64,000 nt of DNA from NCBI RefSeq assembly GCF_040939455.1, contig NC_134136.1:72658501-72722500 (forward strand), given 5' to 3'. The position numbers were made by a program, and so were the translations under genes. This document shows positions 58,327 through 64,000 of the stretch, one piece after another. The stretch comes from Microcebus murinus. Its lineage: Eukaryota; Chordata; Mammalia; Primates; Cheirogaleidae. Position 1 is the first letter of the stretch. Every line of letters begins with the position of its first letter. The notes below the pieces were generated by a model. The model ran no database searches. It was not told the origin of the DNA and saw nothing but the letters and a program-made list of their open reading frames with translations.

Positions 58327-58330
<4 letters not shown>
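57819..58330. other. Unassigned stretch
   Basis: Nothing recognisable. Confidence 0.45.

Positions 58331-58366
<36 letters not shown>
58331..58366. repeat. (TG)n microsatellite
   Basis: About 18 TG units. Confidence 0.97.
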
Positions 58367-58367
<1 letters not shown>

Positions 58368-58374
58368 CATCCTA

Positions 58375-58860
58375 CTCTTGTGGGTTGATTGTATCTGAAG
58401 AAGATATGCTGAAGTCCTGATGTTCAGAACCAGAAGCTGTGAATATGACCTCATTTGGAAATAGAGTTTTGCAGATTTAATCAAGTTAATATTAGGTTAT
58501 GGTGGATTAGGGTGGATCCTAAATCTATTGACTGATACTGTCCTTATGAGCAGAGGGAGATTTTAAGACACATAAGAAACACAAGTAAGAGACCCATGTG
58601 AAGAGAAAACAGAAGCAGAGATCAGAGTTTTGCTACAGGAAGTCAAGGAATACCCATGACTGTCAGCAACCACCAGAAGCTGGAAGAGCCAAGAAAGGAT
58701 TCTTCCCTAGAGCTTTCAGAGGAAACATGGCCTTGCTGATAGCTTTGTTTTTGGACTTCTAGTCTCAAGAATGATGGGTGAATAAATTTCTGTTGTTTCA
58801 AGACATCTAGTTTATGGTAATTTGTTATAACAACCTTAGGAAACTACTTATCCTATATAC
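58375..58860 (+). mobile_element. LTR-like mammalian repeat (MaLR/MLT-like, tentative)
   Basis: The pattern 'gtgggttgattgtatctgaag', 'gaatatgacctcatttggaaatagagttttgcagatttaatcaag', 'gtccttatgagcagagg', 'gaataaatttctgttgtttcaagacatctag' and 'tttgttataacaacc' is present. AATAAA near the 3' end fits an LTR. Confidence 0.6.
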
Positions 58861-59515
58861 CTACTTATCCTACTGGTTGTTTCTTTGGTAAAACCCTGAC
58901 TAATGAAATGTTCTTTTGGTGAAAATACATCATCGTAAAGGAAATAACAGGACTGGTTTTCTCAGGCAATCTCTATAACTACTTTTCCACAAATGGTACT
59001 ACTTCTGAGAAATATTAGCAGAAAAAAATTATGGTTCAATAAATGTGGAAAATACTTGTAACAAAGTAACACAGTCTTTTTATTGAAGATCTTCTCAGAC
59101 TCTTTTATATGAAAACATATGTCATTTTTCTTAAAGGGATCTGTAGAATGCAGTATTTTCCAAAATTATATAAACTTTACTTCAGGTTATATTTACTTAT
59201 ATTTACTTCAGGCTCTCAACTTAGCCTGGCAACAGCATAACATTCACCCTTTTGGGTTTGGAAATAATGGGCTTTGATGATAATACTATATTTACTGCCT
59301 TCCATTTGATGATATCAGCTGACAATTAAATTAAAATTATTTTAAACCATCATTGTCAACCCAAATGGAAGTTGAATAAAATAAACACTGAGCACCACAC
59401 ACCATTTCCTTAATTTATTGTTATAATTTTATTATTAATAACTTTGCACTGTCTTTAGGCGTGTCCCTGACTGAGTGGGTGTGGGGCTCAGTAGAGGAAC
59501 CAGGCATCCTCCTGT
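58861..59515. other. Unassigned stretch
   Basis: No gene or repeat can be named. Confidence 0.45.
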
Positions 59516-59519
59516 GACC

Positions 59520-60935
59520 ATACTTCAAGCTTAATACTATAAGACTATAGTAACCAAAACAGCATGTTACTGGCACAAAAACAGAGACCTTTGGGACAGG
59601 ACTGAGAATCAAGATATAAAACCAGCCTCATATTGTCATCTAATCTTTGACAAAGCAGACAAAAGTATACATTTGGGAAAATAATCTCTATTCAATAAAT
59701 GATGCTGGGAAAACTGGATATCCACATGCAGAAGATTGAAACTGGATCCCCACCTTTCACCTCTCACAAAAATCAACTCATAATGGATAACAGATTTAAA
59801 CCTAAGACATGAAACCTTAAAAATTCCAGAAGGAATTGGTGGGAAAACTTATAGACATTGGCCTAGGCGAAGAATTTATGAAGAAGACCCCCAAAGCAAT
59901 CACAGCAGCAAATAAATAAATGGAACCTAATTGAATTAAAAATCTTCTGCACAGCCCAGGAAACTATCAATAGAGTGAAAAGACAACCTACAGAATGGGA
60001 GAAAATATTTGCTTTCTACACATCCTATAAAGGGATGTTCACAAAAATCTATACAGAAATTAAGAAAATCAACAAGAAAAAATCAAACAACCCCATCAAT
60101 TAATGGGCAAAGGACATGAACCCAAACTTTTCCAAAGAAGACAGAATAATAGCCAGCAAACATATAAAAAAGTGCTCAACATCTCTAATCATTAGAGACA
60201 TGCAAATCAAAACTACAATGAGACATCATCTAATTCCAGTGAAAATAGCCTTTATCAAAAAGTTCCAAAACAACAAATGCTAGCATGGATGTGGAGAGGT
60301 TGGAACACTCTTATAGTACTGGTGGGACTGCAAATTAGTACAACCCCTGTGGAAAGTAATTTAGAGATACCTCAAAGAACTAAAAGTAAAAATACCATTT
60401 GATCCAGCAATCCCACTACTAGGCATCTACACAAAGGAACAAGAGACATTCTATAATAAAGACATCAACACTTGAATGTTTATAGCAGCACAATTCACAA
60501 TTGAAAAGATGTGGAAACAACCCAAGTGCCCATCAACACATGAGTGGATTAATACGATTGTGGTATATGTACACCATGGAATCCTACTCAACAACAAAAA
60601 ACAGTGCTGAACTAGCAACTCTTGTCTTATCCTGGATAGAGCTTGAGTCCATCCTTCGAAGTCAGATATCACAAGAATGGAAAAACAAGCACCACATGTA
60701 TTCACCATCAAATTGGTACTAACTGATCAACACTAAGGTGCTCACATGGTAGTTATATTCACTGGGTGCTGATCAGGTCGTGGGGGGGCATAAAATCACA
60801 ACTAATAAAGACAGAACACACTGTATGGGGAAAGGGCACACGTTTAGCCCTGGCTTGGGTGAGGAAAAGGCATTAGATGTAACCACAATGTTTGTACCCT
60901 GATAACATTCTGAAATTAATAAAAAAGGTAAAAGG
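59520..60935 (+). mobile_element. 5'-truncated older L1 (RT C-terminal side to poly(A))
   Basis: It starts within ORF2 ('ctactataagactatagtaaccaaaacagcatg'-type text) and runs to the ORF2 stop at about 60722. The frame 60501-60722 reads SGLIRLWYMYTMESYS and ends HHMYSPSNWY. The 3' UTR reads 'gatgtaaccacaatgtttgtacc' and ends in A-rich sequence. Its 3' UTR differs from all the other copies here. Confidence 0.88.
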
Positions 60936-62955
60936 GAGTTTTTCTTAAAACAACATTATTATATTCTCTAAGTGCTAGTTTTCTTTGTTTATATATTTTG
61001 AATATGGAGAATCGATACTGTCCATTAAAGTTCCCCTGTAAATTAAAAAAATAATAATAACTTAGCTGCTTAGCAAAAATAACATAAAACCATGTGTCTC
61101 AAATGCAAGGTTTAGATTTATATACCAATACTTTCTATTTAAAAAGTTTCAAGAGTTATATCAAGTCATCAATTTCAAGATCTATTCTTTGTTTTTTCAA
61201 TAAAATAGATAATTTGACAAATGACCCAGTGTTTCTGCAATAATATAAAATATTTAACAAAAATGAAGCAAAATTGCTTAGGCAGTGATTACTGCTAAAT
61301 AATTTAGAGTTAAATATGTGGAAATAGTGATTAATGAAATACACAATTTTAAAGCAAGGCATTCCTAGATACAAATTTGGTACTTTCTCTTCCTAAATTC
61401 CAGTTGTAAACTATCTAACAACTCAGTTTTCCTGAGAAATCTGGCTATAAATTCCCTATGGCCATTTTGTTGTATTTAAACTCTGGGTTATGTCACTACA
61501 GTATTATTTGCATAACAGTTGCAGACCTGAGTTTCCCTGCTATGTTCTGTAGAATTGCAAAAGTTACAGGGTGGGATGAAGTTGGGTGTAAAGAAGGTAA
61601 GCACCTTATCACACTCCCCTACTGCCAACAATCACAAGAGTCCCTCTCTTATCTTTTCAATATATTAGAATCTTGAGTAAGATTCCAGTGGAAAATAAGG
61701 TGCTACTGCTTAAAAAAAAATAAAAGGCTAAGCTGTCTGACTTCTCATTGCCTGTTTATACCTTATAAAAGTGATGGCACTGTGTGTCTTTTCAGCACTT
61801 AACTTTCTCTTTCTTTCCCATAGCTTCTTGTGAACCCCACTGAGCTTTCTAATTTTTAACATCCAATCTTTTGTCTTTTCTCCTTCATACCTAGTTGAGA
61901 AGGAATATAAACAAAGGGAATTCACTACCTTCACCTATGAGATGTCCCACCAACTGTGTGACTATGACTGTACTTTTGTAATCAGTGTTTCCTTGACACT
62001 TTAAGTATCTAAATAAATGGAGAGAAAAGAGAACTAATATTTATAAAAGTGTCTACTGTATGATTTTACATGGTATTTATTCTCACAATGTAAAGCACTT
62101 CATATACATTCTCTCTTGTACACATACCACCTTACTCCCCCTTCCAATAGGTGTACTAAAGAAACTATGACTTTTTCTTTGCTTCTTAGAATGTTGAAAA
62201 TAACTGTGTCACTGATTATATTAATTCAGCAAAATTTTACAGTACTTTCTTCACATATATTCCATACTGCCTGTATAGAAACAGCCTTAATAAGGAATGA
62301 AGCAGCAGGCAGGACTACACTCATGTCTCCCTGAACATAGCTAAGCCAATTACAAAAATATTCTGCCATCCAGAATTTCACCGACCACATCACATTGTGG
62401 TGTATGGTTATTTGTTTAGAATAGCATCATAAGAAGGAGACAGCATTTCTCCCAATACGATTGCTTTCTTCACTAAAAGAACATTTACTTTGAATAATTT
62501 TAAATATTGTGCATTCATGCTCACAACTTTTCCCTGGCAACTGCATTATTTTTCATGGCCAGGAAAATGTGAGTTTATAGGATGAAAAATGCAAGATGGT
62601 AAAAAGGTGTTTTTTAAACATAGTTTTCAGAGAACTGTATTTTCCATTTTTTAAACAGAAATCCCATTTCCATGATGCATAATAATGCTACCAATATTTT
62701 TTTTATCTCAGACATTTCAAGAACAGAACTGAAAATTATGATTCTAAAATTAAAAATAAAATATTGCTTTACCTGTAAAATACATGAAAAGCCAATATAA
62801 ACTGTGAGTATATGTTTTTCTGCATAGAAAACTGCATAATGAGATCCTAAAACATAAATTACATGTTTTAGGTGATATTGACAACCTGAGCCACAATCAA
62901 GGTACATGATGTGTCTTTACATATTATTTATGACTATTAGTTGAAAGCTTAACAT
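60936..62955. other. Unassigned, single-copy-looking AT-rich DNA
   Basis: No gene, RNA or repeat can be named. Short frames lack domains. Confidence 0.45.
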
Positions 62956-62959
62956 TTGC

Positions 62960-63645
62960 AGATGATAGGGTAGGGCCTGCAGATACAGCAGTGAACAAAG
63001 CCAAATGGAGTCCTGGCTTCATGGTGCTTATTATTCAATAGAGATAGAAACCTGGGTACTCATCAAACAAATAAGTATAAATGTATAAACTGAGAGTGTG
63101 CAATGAAGAAAAGGTACATGGTATAAGCAAAATATATTAGCATTGGTAGCTGAGCTAATCTAAGATATAAGTGAAGGCTTCTCGGAGGAAATGACCTTGG
63201 AGATAAGATCTCAGGGATGAATAAGCATTAACTAAGAAGGGGAGAAGCAGGAAAAACATTCCAGGAAGAAGGAGCAACATTTCAAAGGCTCTGAATTAGG
63301 CAGGAAGCAAAGAAAGCCCATAATACTGGAGTGAGGTGAACAAAGGAGAGAATGGAACAAAGTATGATTGAAGAATTAGGCAGGGGCCACATCATATAGG
63401 ACACTGCAGGCCTAATAAGGTTTTTTCTTTCTGTTTTAAAAGCAATATGAATCTACAAAGGGTTATGTGCTAAGGGAGAGGGCAATAGGGGGTGGGGTAT
63501 GATAATCAGGTATATTTTGAACTGATTGTTCTGGCTGTGGTGGTTTAGATGGAGACATCTGATTGAATGGAGACAAGTGTGGATGTGGGGAAACAGTTTA
63601 GGATAGAGTTGCAGTTGTCCAGCCAAAAGATGATGGCACCATAGA
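62960..63645 (-). mobile_element. L2 LINE 3' region
   Basis: Antisense L2: 'cagatacagcagtgaacaaagccaaatgg', 'acattccaggaagaaggagcaacatttcaaaggctctga', 'gggccacatcatataggacactgcaggcc', 'gaactgattgttctggctg' and 'gttgcagttgtccagccaaaagatgatggc' are in the expected order. Confidence 0.75.
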
Positions 63646-63689
63646 ATGGCATTAAACATTTTGACCTCCCACTTCATTCTTCTATGCAA

Positions 63690-64000
63690 AAACAGGTACC
63701 TCTAAATGTGTGCTGATTTGTTCTGCATTCTCCACACTCTGTCCTCCCCAGATCCACTTTGCACTTTTTATGCCCATCCTATGTGCTGCACATGGACACT
63801 TGCTTCTTTGCTGGCTTTCTTCTGGATGAGTTTAAGCCTATGGAAGCTACCAACAGGACATTGGAGAGTGGGAGGAGAGGTTAGGATAGTATTTCTCCCC
63901 AACTCACTCCCTGCTTCTGCACAGCTTCTCTGGCAGTAGCTGCATTCCTCCACAATTACAGCTCCTGCTGGGTGGCCTCCCGTACAAGGATCCAGCTGTT
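63690..64000. other. Probable ancient mammalian repeat at window end
   Basis: 'gtgggaggagaggttagga', 'ctctggcagtagctgcattcctccacaattacagctcctgctgggtggcctccc' resembles a widespread old mammalian repeat that I cannot name. It runs off the window. Confidence 0.4.

Noticed and set aside
59421..59612. Short minus-strand frame near the old L1 start
   Set aside because: It overlaps the L1 5' breakpoint and is a shadow frame.

Overview
The window is mammalian and most likely from a strepsirrhine primate (lemur or loris group). The Alu at 51117-51461 has the extra stretch after the 'CTAAAAATAG' block that marks strepsirrhine Alus. The young L1s have 3' ends ending in a 'GTACCCCCATAATATG' motif, unlike human L1PA elements. 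Older L1M, L2, MIR and LTR-like fragments are also present. More than half of the sequence is LINE-1, much of it nested.

Layout: 1-9990 holds two plus-strand L1s, the second inserted in the first (L1-a, L1-b). Next come an ancient L1M with an Alu monomer (about 9991-11400) and a stretch with L1, L2 and MIR scraps to 14035. From 14040 to 24003 lies a 5'-inverted L1 (L1-d), into which the nearly full-length minus-strand L1-c (14271-20590) inserted. From 24010 to 29960 there are L2, L1M and LTR-like remnants and unassigned DNA. A full-length L1-e with perfect 14-bp target-site duplications occupies 30007-36521. From 37560 to 46095 there is a second L1 cluster, containing L1-f (minus, with splice-like and RT deletions), L1-g (plus, 5' half only) and several older pieces. 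From 48290 to 53779 there are more old L1, an LTR-like insertion and the Alu. From 56611 to 57804 lies a composite insertion of a 5S rRNA pseudogene plus L1 pieces. The rest, to 64000, is mostly non-repetitive, with one old L1 and one L2.

The most interesting feature is not a transposon. On the minus strand at about 46960-47830 there is a compact, apparently intact two-exon gene. It has CCAAT and TATA boxes, a short 5' UTR, a 41-codon first exon, a 179-bp GT-AG intron, an in-phase 111-codon second exon and a poly(A) signal. The predicted 152-residue product is strongly basic (27 Lys and 14 Arg by my count). It looks like a spermatid-type nuclear basic protein, but I cannot name it from sequence alone.

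The L1 open frames are decayed. L1-e ORF1 is the only open full-span frame, and it carries a 13-codon in-frame deletion. No L1 here has an intact ORF2, so none looks autonomously mobile. I saw no tRNA and no CRISPR array.
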